The translations under genes and the position numbers were made by a program. A stretch of DNA of 41,805 bases, taken from the NCBI GenBank assembly GCA_003598015.1, contig QZKE01000035.1:1-41805 (forward strand), written 5' to 3'. This document shows positions 24,181 through 31,952 of this stretch, piece by piece. The stretch comes from Actinomycetota bacterium. GTDB lineage: Bacteria > Actinomycetota > Geothermincolia > Geothermincolales > RBG-13-55-18. Position 1 is the stretch's first letter. Each line of letters opens with the position of its first letter. Under the pieces are notes generated by a model that worked only from the letters and a program-made list of their open reading frames with translations, ran no database searches and was not told the DNA's origin.

Positions 24181-24588
24181 ATGACCAAAGACGACGTTGC
24201 GGGTGGCGACAGGAATCATCATTCCCCCGCCGATGACGTTGAAACATACATGCGCGAGGGGCCGGGCAAGCGCTTCATCGAACCCCGCATCCTCTTCCTG
24301 CTCTCACGCGGCCCCGCCCACGGATACGAGCTGCTCGGACGCATGGACGAGGTCCCCATGCCCGGACCGGTCCCGGATACCGGCGCGGTCTACCGCAGGC
24401 TGCGGGAGATGGAAAAAGGGGGGCTGCTGATCTCGGCATGGGATGAGCGCGATAGCGGGCCCCGCAGGAGGGTCTACAGCATTACCGCGCAGGGCGGCAG
24501 GCGCCTGGCCGCCTGGGTGGAGGCCATGCGCAGGAGGATGCAGACACTGCAGAGCTTCCTGGACCTCTACGAAGAGAAGAGATCATAG
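24181..24588 (+). CDS. PadR family transcriptional regulator
   Basis: This 135-residue regulator has the PadR winged helix: 'FIEPRILFLLSRGPAHGYEL' then 'GAVYRRLREMEKGGLLISAW' (about residues 33-85) and wing 'GPRRRVYSITAQGGRRL'. A short C-terminal helix 'RMQTLQSFLDLYEEK' is for dimerisation. ATG 24181 has AAAGGAA upstream; an upstream in-frame TTG at 24106 lies in the operator region and is rejected. It is transcribed away from the cupin-cooS operon across an AT-rich palindrome, so it most likely represses that operon in response to an unknown signal. Confidence 0.85.
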   Translation: MTKDDVAGGDRNHHSPADDVETYMREGPGKRFIEPRILFLLSRGPAHGYELLGRMDEVPMPGPVPDTGAVYRRLREMEKGGLLISAWDERDSGPRRRVYSITAQGGRRLAAWVEAMRRRMQTLQSFLDLYEEKRS

Positions 24589-24599
24589 CCAGGTTTTCA

Positions 24600-24632
24600 T
24601 CAGGCACACTTGGGGTCGGACCTGGAATGAGC
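24600..24632 (+). repeat. Degenerate single REP unit
   Basis: TCAGGCAC followed by a GGGGTCGGACCTGGAA core resembles the units at 20881 and 27041, but the right TGCCTGA arm is lost. It lies between the convergent ends of padR and a lipoprotein gene. Confidence 0.5.
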
Positions 24633-24685
24633 CCGGATCCGGAGTATCCACCGTGGGCTTCAGCGCTTTAAACGGGCTGCTTGTC

Positions 24686-25141
24686 CTAGAGTTGCTTTTC
24701 GCGCATGACACTTATGGCGGTGGCGTCCTTTATCTGCGTGATCACTATGACCGTATGGTAGCCCCCCTCGTCCATGTCGTACATGGCACGGCTGTAGCCG
24801 CCGGCAAGCTCGGATGTCTGGGTGGGCACTCCCACTTCTTCCTTGTAGAAGGCGAGTACGGTATCGTAGCTGTCGCTGGTCTTGTAGTCCAGGGTAATCT
24901 CCTGCACTTCCCCGTCGCTCTCCTCTTTATTGCTCTTCACGGAGGATTTGTCGACGTTTTCCCTGTAAAGGGGGTAACCCATGAGGTCCTCGTCGGGGAA
25001 CGCGAATTCCGCCGTCGCCTCCTCCCCGGACTGCGTGGCCGTCTCTTGCGACGCATCGCTGCCGCATCCCGCGAAAACGGACAGGCTCAGCAGGGCGACG
25101 ACGGTGCATAGCCCTGCGATTACCATGAGTTTCCTTTTCAT
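24686..25141 (-). CDS. Putative lipoprotein, paralogue of 28889-29365
   Basis: This 151-residue protein has a type II signal peptide: basic start 'MKRKLMVIAG', hydrophobic core and lipobox 'VFAGC' with Cys at residue 26. The mature part begins with a Ser/Thr/Glu-rich linker. A compact domain follows with 'DLMGYPLYRENVDKSSVKSN', 'GEVQEITLDYKTSDSYDTVL' and an 'AISVMREK' ending. The same landmarks occur in the same order in the protein at 28889-29365. The likely location is the outer face of the cytoplasmic membrane or the outer membrane. Function is unknown. ATG at 25141 follows AAAGGAG. It is convergent with padR and divergent from the acyl-CoA dehydrogenase at 25326. Confidence 0.75.
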   Translation of the reverse strand: MKRKLMVIAGLCTVVALLSLSVFAGCGSDASQETATQSGEEATAEFAFPDEDLMGYPLYRENVDKSSVKSNKEESDGEVQEITLDYKTSDSYDTVLAFYKEEVGVPTQTSELAGGYSRAMYDMDEGGYHTVIVITQIKDATAISVMREKQL

Positions 25142-25325
25142 CTTCTACTCCTTTTCCTCTGTTCGAGCTACTTTCTAATCTGTATCGGGGATATCGCCGC
25201 CGCCCTTAGGGGGGCATGGCCAGCGGAGCATCCCAGGCGCCGGTCATCAGGATATAATGTTAGAGGCGTTTATACCAAGCTCGCGTCCGCTTGCGGCGCG
25301 GACCGGGCCGGATTATGAAGGAGTG

Positions 25326-27035
25326 ATGGCGTTGATCCTCTTGAATCCCAAGCAACACAGGGTGGAGTATCCGGGGGATGAACGGTCGAAGGAGATCATG
25401 CTCAAGACCATCGAGTTCTTCGAGGAGAAGGGGCGGGGAAAGATCAAGAAGGACGACCAGGAGAGGGTGTGGTACGCCGACTTCCTGGAATTCCAGTCAG
25501 GCAACAGGCTCTTCTCCGACCTGCTCACCCCGTCGCGGTACGCGCTGGGCGAGGACGCGCGCTGGGACACCTGGCGCATATGCGACTTCAACGAGATCCT
25601 CGCTTTCTACGGGCTTGCCTACTGGTATACCTGGCAGGTGTCCATCCTGGGGCTCGGGCCCCTGTGGATGAGCGAGAACGAGGAGATGAAGAAGAAGACC
25701 GCGCAGCTGCTGCGGGACGGCGGCATCTTCGCCTTCGGGCTCTCGGAGAAGGAGCACGGGGCGGACCTCTACTCGACCGAGATGTCCCTTAAGCCGCTGG
25801 GCGGGGGCGAATACCGCGCCAACGGGCGCAAGTATTACATCGGCAACGGCAACGAGGCTGCGCTCGTCTCCACCTTTGGCAAGATGGCGGACTCGGGCGA
25901 CTACGTCTTCTTCGCGGTCAGCTCCAAGCACGGCGGCTACGACCTGGTTAAGAACGTGGTAGCCTCCCAGAACTTCGTGGCCGAATACGCCCTCAACGAC
26001 TACCCCATCTCCGAGACGGATATCCTGTCCATGGGCAGGGACGCCTGGGACGCCGCCCTGAACACGGTGAACGTGGGCAAGTTCAACCTGGGCTGGGCCT
26101 CCATCGGCATCTGCACCCACGCCCTCTACGAGGCGGTGGACCACGCGGCGGGCCGCGTGCTCTACGGCAAGCACGTAACCGATTTCCCCCATATACGGCA
26201 GCTGCTCACCGACGCCTACGCGCGCCTGGTGGCCATGAAACTCTTCGCCCTGCGGGCGTCGGACTACATGCGTTCCGCCTCCACCGAAGACCGCAGGTAC
26301 CTCCTTTACAACCCCATGGTGAAGATGAAGGTGACCACCCAGGGCGAGGAGGTCATCAACCTGCTGTGGGACGTCATCGCCGCCAAGGGTTTCGAGAAGG
26401 ATAACTACTTCGAGATGGCGGCCCGTGACATCCGCGCCCTGCCCAAACTGGAGGGCACCGTGCACGTGAACATGGCCCTGATCATCAAGTTCATGCCCAA
26501 CTACTTCTTCAACCCGGCAACTTTCCCGGAGATACCGCAGCGCAGCGACCTCGCCGACGACGACTTCCTCTTCCGCCAGGGACCCACCAAGGGGCTGGGC
26601 GGCATCCAGTTCCATGACTTCAACCTGGCCTACGGGCCCTGCGGGCTGCCCAATGTGAGTATCTTCAAGGAGCAGATCGAGGTGCTCAAGGAGCTGCTGC
26701 TCGCGGCCCCGCCCACGGAGGGGCAGCGCAAGGACATCGACTTCCTGCTCACCCTGGGCGAGCTCTTCACCCTCGTGGCTTACGGCCAGCTCCTGCTGGA
26801 GAACCAGCCCATCTACGGGGTGGAGGACGACCTCATGGAGTCCATCTTCGACTTCATGGTGCGGGATTTCTCCCGCTACGCCCTGCAGCTCTACTCCAAG
26901 ACCTCAAGCACTCCCGAGCAGATGAACCTGTGCCTGAAGATGCTGCGCAAACCCGTTATCGACGAGGCCAGGTTCGAGCGGGTGTGGGAGAAATACGTCT
27001 TCGCCACCGTGGGCGCCTACCGCATGAACGATTGA
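25326..27035 (+). CDS. Large acyl-CoA dehydrogenase (about 570 aa)
   Basis: This 569-residue protein has the acyl-CoA dehydrogenase fold. 'FAFGLSEKEHGADLYSTEMS' is the flavin/substrate loop, 'YRANGRKYYIGNGNEAALVS' the middle domain, and 'VINLLWDVIAAKGFEKDNYF' the C-terminal helices. 'RALPKLEGTVHVN' keeps the canonical Glu of the 'yEGT' motif, unlike the two dehydrogenases at 13873 and 15118. The C-terminal extension of about 150 residues is typical of the larger subgroup. The start is taken at ATG 25326, where the family's 'NPKQHRVEYPGDERSKEIM' region begins. An in-frame ATG at 25257 would add 23 residues. It stands alone, with no Etf gene adjacent, and may share EtfAB from 11976. Confidence 0.85.
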   Translation: MALILLNPKQHRVEYPGDERSKEIMLKTIEFFEEKGRGKIKKDDQERVWYADFLEFQSGNRLFSDLLTPSRYALGEDARWDTWRICDFNEILAFYGLAYWYTWQVSILGLGPLWMSENEEMKKKTAQLLRDGGIFAFGLSEKEHGADLYSTEMSLKPLGGGEYRANGRKYYIGNGNEAALVSTFGKMADSGDYVFFAVSSKHGGYDLVKNVVASQNFVAEYALNDYPISETDILSMGRDAWDAALNTVNVGKFNLGWASIGICTHALYEAVDHAAGRVLYGKHVTDFPHIRQLLTDAYARLVAMKLFALRASDYMRSASTEDRRYLLYNPMVKMKVTTQGEEVINLLWDVIAAKGFEKDNYFEMAARDIRALPKLEGTVHVNMALIIKFMPNYFFNPATFPEIPQRSDLADDDFLFRQGPTKGLGGIQFHDFNLAYGPCGLPNVSIFKEQIEVLKELLLAAPPTEGQRKDIDFLLTLGELFTLVAYGQLLLENQPIYGVEDDLMESIFDFMVRDFSRYALQLYSKTSSTPEQMNLCLKMLRKPVIDEARFERVWEKYVFATVGAYRMND

Positions 27036-27040
27036 GGGCA

Positions 27041-27268
27041 TCAGGCATAGGGGTCGGCCCTGGACTTATGCCTGAGCCATATGCCCAGCATATATACCTG
27101 GGGATTTGGGTGACGCCTTACCTCCTTTCCTCGGACCCCTGTGCCTTGGGTGACGCCTTACCTCCTTTCCTCGTGCTACTCTTGGCTATTCAGGCATAAG
27201 TCCAGGGCCGACCCCTATGCCTGACCTGGCTATACAGGCATAAGTCCAGGGCCGACCCCTATGCCTGA
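27041..27268. repeat. Cluster of three REP units forming a REPIN plus an extra copy
   Basis: The unit at 27041-27075 starts TCAGGCATAGGGGTCGGCC and ends TATGCCTGA. Its exact reverse complement is at 27190-27224. A third unit, in the same orientation as the second, is at 27235-27268, offset by 44 bp together with a shared TGGCTAT leader. Units one and two make a REPIN-like hairpin; the third looks like a tandem duplication of one arm. This fills most of the 349-bp gap after the acyl-CoA dehydrogenase. Confidence 0.8.
27106..27173 (+). repeat. 28-bp direct repeat, two copies
   Basis: A 28-bp sequence beginning TTGGGTGACGCCTTACCTCC occurs at 27106-27133 and again at 27146-27173. The two are identical, separated by 12 bp, and sit in the loop of the REPIN. 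With only two copies it is not a CRISPR array. Confidence 0.8.
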
Positions 27269-27335
27269 GCCGGGTTTGCGGGAAGGGCTTAAGCTCTGGG
27301 GGCAAGAAATAACGGTACATAAGGCTTTACCTCGT

Positions 27336-27360
27336 GCCCCCGTCTGCCCGCGGCGGGGGC
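27336..27360 (+). other. GC-rich hairpin in the leader of the Ntn-hydrolase gene
   Basis: GCCCCCG (27336-27342) pairs with CGGGGGC (27354-27360) 24 bases before ATG 27385. No T-run follows. It could be a leader hairpin or a weak terminator for upstream transcription. The rest of 27269-27384 shows only the GGGGGGAG ribosome-binding site. Confidence 0.3.
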
Positions 27361-27384
27361 GAGCGGACAAGGGGGGAGTGCGTC

Positions 27385-28842
27385 ATGAAAAAAAGACCGG
27401 TCCTGGGCGTGGTAGTCGCGATGACCTCCGCTATTGTCCTGGCCTCGCTTCTGGCGGGGTGCGGCGGGACCGTACAGGAAGACCTGTATGAAATCGCGCA
27501 GCCCAAACAGGAAGATATCACTTCCTACGAGGGCGGATACTGCTACGATTACAACGGTTGGGTCTATCTCCATATCGAGGGCGAACCATATGAGCGAGGC
27601 TTCCAGCACGGCTACCTCATGGCGCCGGAACTGGAAGAGATAATGGAGATGGTGGAGTACACCACCTTCCAGGATACCGGCAAGGAATGGGGATTCTTCG
27701 TCGAGCAGGCGGAGAAGATCTTCATGCCCAACGCTGAGGAGGAGTATATCCAGGAGATACGGGGCATAGCCGACGGCGCCACGCAGGCCGGGACGGAGAT
27801 GACCTGGCAGGAGGTGCTGGCCTGGAACGGCTACAGCGAGCTCACCGGTTACTGGTGGCCCAACGAGGAAGCGGGCGCGTACGACGACCAGCCCGATAAC
27901 GAGCACTGCAGCGCCTTTATCGCCACCGGTTCCTATACCGCGGACGGCGGGGTGGTCATGGCCCATAACTCCTGGGATGACTACGTGATGGGACAGTACT
28001 TCAACCTCATCCTGGATATCGAGCCCTCAGAGGGTTACCGCATGTTCATGCAGAGCGTACCCGGCTTCATCGACAGCATGACCGACTTCTTCGTCACCGG
28101 CGCCGGCATCATGGGCACCGAGACCACCCTGGGCGGCTACAGCGACTACGACCCCAACGAGGAGGCGGAGTTCTTCCGCGTGCGCAAGGCCATGCAGTAC
28201 TCGGGCGACCTGGACGGGTTCGTGGAGCTGATGCAGAAGAAGAACAACGGCGGCTACGCCAACAGCTGGCTGCTGGCCGATTCCGGCAGCGGCGAGATCA
28301 TGCGCTTCGAGCAGGGCCTGAAGTATCAGGGCATCGAGCGGACAAAGGACGGTTACTTCGTGGGCTGTAACGCCCCCTTCGATCCCGTGCTGCGCAACCT
28401 GGAATGTTCAGATACCGGCTTCTACGACCTGAGAACGCCCATGGGGGCGCGCCGCGTGCGCCTCACCCAGCTCATGGAGGAGAACAGGGGGAAGATCGAC
28501 GTGGCGCTGGGAAGGGAGATACTCGCAGACCACTACGATGTCTACCTCGACCAGGCCGATAACCCGTGCTCCCGCACCGTGGAGGGCCATTACGAGCTGG
28601 ACCCCTTCGAGTACTGGCAGGCCAGGATGCCGTACGTGCCCAAGGGAGCGGTGGACGGCAAGGTGATGGACAGCGCGCTGGCCGCGAGCATGAGCTTCTG
28701 GGCCCGCTTCGGCAGCTCCAGCGGCATGCCCTTCGTCGCCGCGGAGTACCTGGAGAAACAGCCCCTCTTCGATTACCTGGAGGGATACCTGAAGGATCGG
28801 CCTTCCCAGCCCTGGACGCTGTTCACGCTTGACTACAGATAA
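27385..28842 (+). CDS. Secreted lipoprotein Ntn hydrolase (C45/phospholipase-B-like)
   Basis: This 485-residue protein starts at ATG 27385 after GGGGGGAG. It carries a lipoprotein signal 'IVLASLLAGCGG' with lipobox Cys26. The catalytic domain shows 'EHCSAFIATGSYTADGGVVM' followed by 'AHNSWDDY', the pattern around the nucleophile of C45 (acyl-CoA:6-APA-like) and phospholipase-B-like Ntn hydrolases. Cys175 would become the N-terminal nucleophile after self-cleavage between His174 and Cys175. 'GEPYERGFQHGYLMAPEL' is the usual N-terminal segment of this family. It should act outside the cytoplasmic membrane on an amide or ester bond. The substrate is unknown. Confidence 0.8.
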   Translation: MKKRPVLGVVVAMTSAIVLASLLAGCGGTVQEDLYEIAQPKQEDITSYEGGYCYDYNGWVYLHIEGEPYERGFQHGYLMAPELEEIMEMVEYTTFQDTGKEWGFFVEQAEKIFMPNAEEEYIQEIRGIADGATQAGTEMTWQEVLAWNGYSELTGYWWPNEEAGAYDDQPDNEHCSAFIATGSYTADGGVVMAHNSWDDYVMGQYFNLILDIEPSEGYRMFMQSVPGFIDSMTDFFVTGAGIMGTETTLGGYSDYDPNEEAEFFRVRKAMQYSGDLDGFVELMQKKNNGGYANSWLLADSGSGEIMRFEQGLKYQGIERTKDGYFVGCNAPFDPVLRNLECSDTGFYDLRTPMGARRVRLTQLMEENRGKIDVALGREILADHYDVYLDQADNPCSRTVEGHYELDPFEYWQARMPYVPKGAVDGKVMDSALAASMSFWARFGSSSGMPFVAAEYLEKQPLFDYLEGYLKDRPSQPWTLFTLDYR

Positions 28843-28888
28843 TCCTGACTCAGGGAACAGCCGGCCTTGGTCCGGAAAAATACGGCGG

Positions 28889-29365
28889 TTATTGCGACGG
28901 CAGTTTTTCGTTGATTATGCTGATAGCCGTGCCCTCGTCGGTGCAGGTGAGGATGACCTGGATGAACCTGCCGTCCTTCTCCAGGTTCCACCAGGCCTGT
29001 CTATGCCCGTTGGAAAGCACCTGCGTACCGGTAGGCTCGCCCAGCCTTTCCTCGTACCAGTCGAACACGGTCTGAAAGTCGTTCTTGCTGTCGTAGTCCA
29101 CCCCGATGTGCGTTACCTCGCCGTTGGACTTCGTCTCGCTGGCTTCGACGGAGGATGGGTCCAGGTTCTCATCATATACGGGCACACCCAGGTCTTCCTC
29201 GGAGGGGAGAAGGGTCGAGGTCGTACGCTCATCCTCGTATTCTTCTTCTTCCGGCAAATCGTAATACTCGTGCTCGCCGTTGCAGCCGCATCCACCGCAT
29301 CCCGAGATGAAGCCCACGGTGAATATCACCACTATGGTGAGCAGAAAGAGCATCTTCTTCCTCAT
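28889..29365 (-). CDS. Putative lipoprotein, paralogue of 24686-25141
   Basis: This 158-residue protein begins with signal 'MRKKMLFLLTIVVIFTVGF' and lipobox 'FISGC' (Cys23). An unusually cysteine-rich start (CGGCGC) and an acidic linker follow. The domain contains 'DLGVPVYDENLDPSSVEASE', 'GEVTHIGVDYDSKNDFQTVF' and the ending 'TAISIINEK', aligning well with the other lipoprotein. Start at 29365 with AAGGGGG upstream. It is convergent with the Ntn-hydrolase lipoprotein gene, 46 bp away. The two paralogues lie about 3.7 kb apart, suggesting an old local duplication. Function is unknown. Confidence 0.75.
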   Translation of the reverse strand: MRKKMLFLLTIVVIFTVGFISGCGGCGCNGEHEYYDLPEEEEYEDERTTSTLLPSEEDLGVPVYDENLDPSSVEASETKSNGEVTHIGVDYDSKNDFQTVFDWYEERLGEPTGTQVLSNGHRQAWWNLEKDGRFIQVILTCTDEGTAISIINEKLPSQ

Positions 29366-29461
29366 GCCTCCCCCTTTCTGACTGCCTTCGCGTTCCGCTG
29401 TTTTTATCGGAAGGTTGGCATGAAACCTGAAAGTGCATGTGGTGTCCCACCACCCGTTGCC

Positions 29462-30166
29462 CTACCTCCTGCCGTAGGGACAGACGTAGAGGCAGAGGCC
29501 GCATGCCGGCAGGCGGCCGGCCCCCTCCAGATCGTTGAAATACTCACGGCAGGCACGGGCTTCGTATCGCGCATCGCGCGGCTCGCTTGCCACGAAGGAA
29601 CGTCCGGTAAAGGCGCCGACGGGGCAGATGTCCACGCATTCACCGCATTCTCCGCAGCGTTCGTCCATGGGTTCGCCGGTGGGCTCCAGGGGGGCATAGG
29701 TGAGAACGGTAGACCAGCGGACCCTTGGCCCGTCTTCCGGGGTCACCAGCAGGCAGCTCTTACCGATCCACCCGAGCCCCGCGAGGTGAGCCGCCATTTT
29801 ATGGGAATACATGGCGCACAGGCGCTCTTCATCGTGATGCTCCTTGGCCGGAATAGGCAATACCCGGTGCCCCCGGCGTTGCAGCAGGCTACTGAGCCGG
29901 GAGGTGGCCAGGTCCAGCCGTTCGTTGATCACATCGTAGGCATGGTGAAGGTAGTTCATGGCCACGTCGGGTTCGGAGCGGCGGGGAAGCTGGTCGACGA
30001 CGGCATGAGGCAGGATAATGCCGATGGATACGGCACGGGGAAAAGCGGCTACGTTGTCGCCCCCCTGCTCGCGAACGGCATCTGCGGCGATCGCCGTATC
30101 GGCGACGCCGAGATAGTCGACGCCCTGGTGGGCGGCGATATCCTGCAGTTCTCCGAACAGCCCCAT
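29462..30166 (-). CDS. QueG-like protein with two 4Fe-4S clusters
   Basis: This 234-residue protein resembles the catalytic core and double-cluster domain of epoxyqueuosine reductase family proteins. It has 'HLAGLGWIGKSCLLVTPEDG' (127-146), then C171/C174/C177/C181 ('CGECGECVDICP') and a second set C206, C222, C225, C229 ('CGLCLYVCP'). True QueG is longer, has a catalytic Asp in the corrinoid pocket and often HEAT repeats. This short form probably serves another reductive role and may or may not bind cobalamin. It follows the membrane-protein gene at 30191 by 24 bp on the same strand, so the two probably form an operon. Confidence 0.75.
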   Translation of the reverse strand: MGLFGELQDIAAHQGVDYLGVADTAIAADAVREQGGDNVAAFPRAVSIGIILPHAVVDQLPRRSEPDVAMNYLHHAYDVINERLDLATSRLSSLLQRRGHRVLPIPAKEHHDEERLCAMYSHKMAAHLAGLGWIGKSCLLVTPEDGPRVRWSTVLTYAPLEPTGEPMDERCGECGECVDICPVGAFTGRSFVASEPRDARYEARACREYFNDLEGAGRLPACGLCLYVCPYGRR

Positions 30167-30190
30167 GCGTGCCTGCCTTCCGCCGCTCGC

Positions 30191-30997
30191 TCAGGAATGG
30201 TCTAGGGAGACCCGGCCGTGGTCGGCTGGGTCGTACTTTACGAAAATCTCCCTCCCCGGCTGGTACTTGGGGACGGATGCCTCGGCGATGACTCCGGTGG
30301 TCTGGGCATGGAAGGCCGGCTCGCCCTCCGGTTGCACCTCCAGCATGAAGCTCATGGCCGGGTTGTTGCCGTTGACGTTCATCCCCAGGGGTGTGGCCAC
30401 GAGTATCCTGGCCCGGGCGGGCTTTCCGCTGGCCCGGATCTCATCGTGCTCCTTCTCCTCCTTCTCCAGGAACTCCTGCGCCATGCGTATCTTCTCCGGG
30501 TCTACCGTGCCCTCGGCAGCAGCGGGCGCCATTCCCCGCGCATCCTGCAGGCTCTCCTTCGTGCCGAACACGATGTTCTTGGGGTTCCTGGGGTCATAGA
30601 GCACGGGGACTATCGCGCCGGGCTGAAAGGTGGGGATGTCCATGCGGTTGATGAGCTCCTTGGACTCCGCGCGGAAGGGCTCGCCTTCGGGGGGGCGCAC
30701 CTCCAGGGTGAACCTAATCACCGGATAGATCTCGTTGACGGTCATTCCGGTGTCGTCTACATCGACGATGGTCGCCTCGGCCTGCACCCCGTTTTTCATG
30801 AGGGCCTCGCGCCGGATTATCGAGCCGAAGGCCACCCGGCAAGAGAAATAGATGACGGCGATGACTATGACGGAGAAGATGATACCGAACAGGGGATCGG
30901 TGATGATGGCAACGGTCATGCCCACCAGGCCGCCGAGAAGGCCTACGATCAACCCTATCTTTCCCACCAGGTTGAAATTCTTGAAGATGGCAATCAC
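30191..30997 (-). CDS. Membrane protein with two repeated beta domains
   Basis: This 268-residue protein has two N-terminal membrane spans (about residues 12-31 and 37-55). Two related soluble domains follow: 'AEATIVDVDDTGMTVNEIYP' with 'FQPGAIVPVLYDPRNPKNIV', and 'ARILVATPLGMNVNGNNPAM' with 'YQPGREIFVKYDPADHGRVS'. The 'pG..v.V.YDP.np' ending is the hallmark of DUF3592-like SH3-type domains. The duplication is internal to the protein. The first gene of a two-gene operon with the QueG-like protein. Function is unknown. Confidence 0.7.
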   Translation of the reverse strand: MIAIFKNFNLVGKIGLIVGLLGGLVGMTVAIITDPLFGIIFSVIVIAVIYFSCRVAFGSIIRREALMKNGVQAEATIVDVDDTGMTVNEIYPVIRFTLEVRPPEGEPFRAESKELINRMDIPTFQPGAIVPVLYDPRNPKNIVFGTKESLQDARGMAPAAAEGTVDPEKIRMAQEFLEKEEKEHDEIRASGKPARARILVATPLGMNVNGNNPAMSFMLEVQPEGEPAFHAQTTGVIAEASVPKYQPGREIFVKYDPADHGRVSLDHS

Positions 30998-31177
30998 GCC
31001 GGCGTCACCTCCTCTTACGGGCAGGCACGATCCGCCTTTACGTGAGCCGTGCCGCGAGCTGAGACCTACCGCTCAAATGTACCATATATGGCCCCCCGGC
31101 CGGAGCCCCTTGGCGTGCCCGCATGCAAGAGATGCCCTCATGGTCCGCAGCCGCCCCGCGAGAGGCGCAAGTACCCC

Positions 31178-31216
31178 TTGACGTAACTTACGTTAACTGT
31201 TATCGTAAGTTACGTT
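31178..31216 (+). promoter_or_regulatory. Palindromic operator over a probably leaderless promoter
   Basis: A perfect inverted repeat has arms ACGTAACTTACG (31181-31192) and CGTAAGTTACGT (31204-31215) and an 11-bp spacer. It ends one base before the PadR start codon. TTGACG (31178-31183), a 17-bp spacer and TATCGT (31201-31206) form a promoter inside it. Transcription would then start at about 31213-31217, at or next to ATG 31217, and no ribosome-binding site is possible. A leaderless, self-repressed message is the simplest reading. Confidence 0.65.
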
Positions 31217-31684
31217 ATGGGACGTATATTCAGACGGGGAGAGCTGAAAGAGGTAATCATACTGGTGCTCGCAAGCCTCGGCGAGGCGCACGGCTACGCC
31301 ATAATGACCGAGCTCAAGGAGCGTATCGGCGGCGGCTGGAAGCCGAGCCCGGGGGCTATCTACCCCGCCCTGCTGGCCCTGGTGGAGATGGGCTACGTGC
31401 AGACGGCCGAACGGGACGATACGCGCATCTACTCGCTTACCGAGGCCGGCCGCCGCGCGGCCCAGAACAGCAGTTCGGCGAGTCGCTGGGCTTCCCTCAG
31501 CGCTCGCTCCGAAAGCGATGAAGGGCGGGTCACCATCGGCTCGCTGCTCGACCGTTACGCGGGGGCATCGACGCTGCGGCGGCGGCTGGCCGGGCCCGAA
31601 CAGAGACGACGCATCGAGGATATCCTCGCCCGTACGAGTGGCGAGATCGAAGAGGTGTTGAAGAAAGGAGAGGCTGATGGATGA
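31217..31684 (+). CDS. PadR family regulator with C-terminal helical tail
   Basis: This 155-residue protein has the PadR winged helix: 'ELKEVIILVLASLGEAHGYA', then 'PSPGAIYPALLALVEMGYVQ' and wing 'DDTRIYSLTEAGRRAAQ' (residues 8-85). The C-terminal part ('LDRYAGASTLRRRLAGPEQR' onward) is helical and long for the family. ATG 31217 abuts a perfect palindrome, so it probably represses itself. Its stop overlaps the next start by 8 bp, making a three-gene operon with two membrane proteins. Confidence 0.85.
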   Translation: MGRIFRRGELKEVIILVLASLGEAHGYAIMTELKERIGGGWKPSPGAIYPALLALVEMGYVQTAERDDTRIYSLTEAGRRAAQNSSSASRWASLSARSESDEGRVTIGSLLDRYAGASTLRRRLAGPEQRRRIEDILARTSGEIEEVLKKGEADG

Positions 31685-31952
31685 GTTTGGCGAGCTGTCG
31701 CTGCGGGAACGGGAGGCGAAGCGGATCGCCCGGCGTCAGTGGTTCTGGCTTCACCTGGCGGTCTACGTGATGATCCAGGTATTCCTGTTCGTTATCTGGC
31801 TGCTCAGCTCGGCCTCCTATCCCTGGTTCATCTTCCCGCTCTTCGGATGGGGGGTCTTTGTCGCGGCCCATGCCGTCTATGCGTTCGTGGTCCGTGACCC
31901 GGAGGAGATAATGATAGAGCGCGCGGCGCGGCAGGCGGGAAAGCGGCAATGA
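31677..31952 (+). CDS. Small 2TM-domain membrane protein
   Basis: This 91-residue protein has two membrane helices (about 23-43 and 50-71, around 'WLHLAVYVMIQVFLFVIWLL' and 'WFIFPLFGWGVFVAAHAVYA') between charged ends, as in the 2TM domain family (PF13239-like). ATG 31677 follows AAAGGAGAGGC and lies inside the end of padR. The start of the next gene overlaps its stop by four bases. A role as accessory to the neighbouring sensor protein is inference. Confidence 0.75.
   Translation: MDEFGELSLREREAKRIARRQWFWLHLAVYVMIQVFLFVIWLLSSASYPWFIFPLFGWGVFVAAHAVYAFVVRDPEEIMIERAARQAGKRQ

Noticed and set aside
27106..27173. 28-bp direct repeats considered as a CRISPR array
   Set aside because: There are only two copies, the spacer is 12 bp, no cas genes are near, and the repeats lie inside a REPIN loop.
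29404..29697. Possible extra frames at the end of the QueG-like gene
   Set aside because: They are shifted readings of the cysteine-rich coding sequence and have no start signals.
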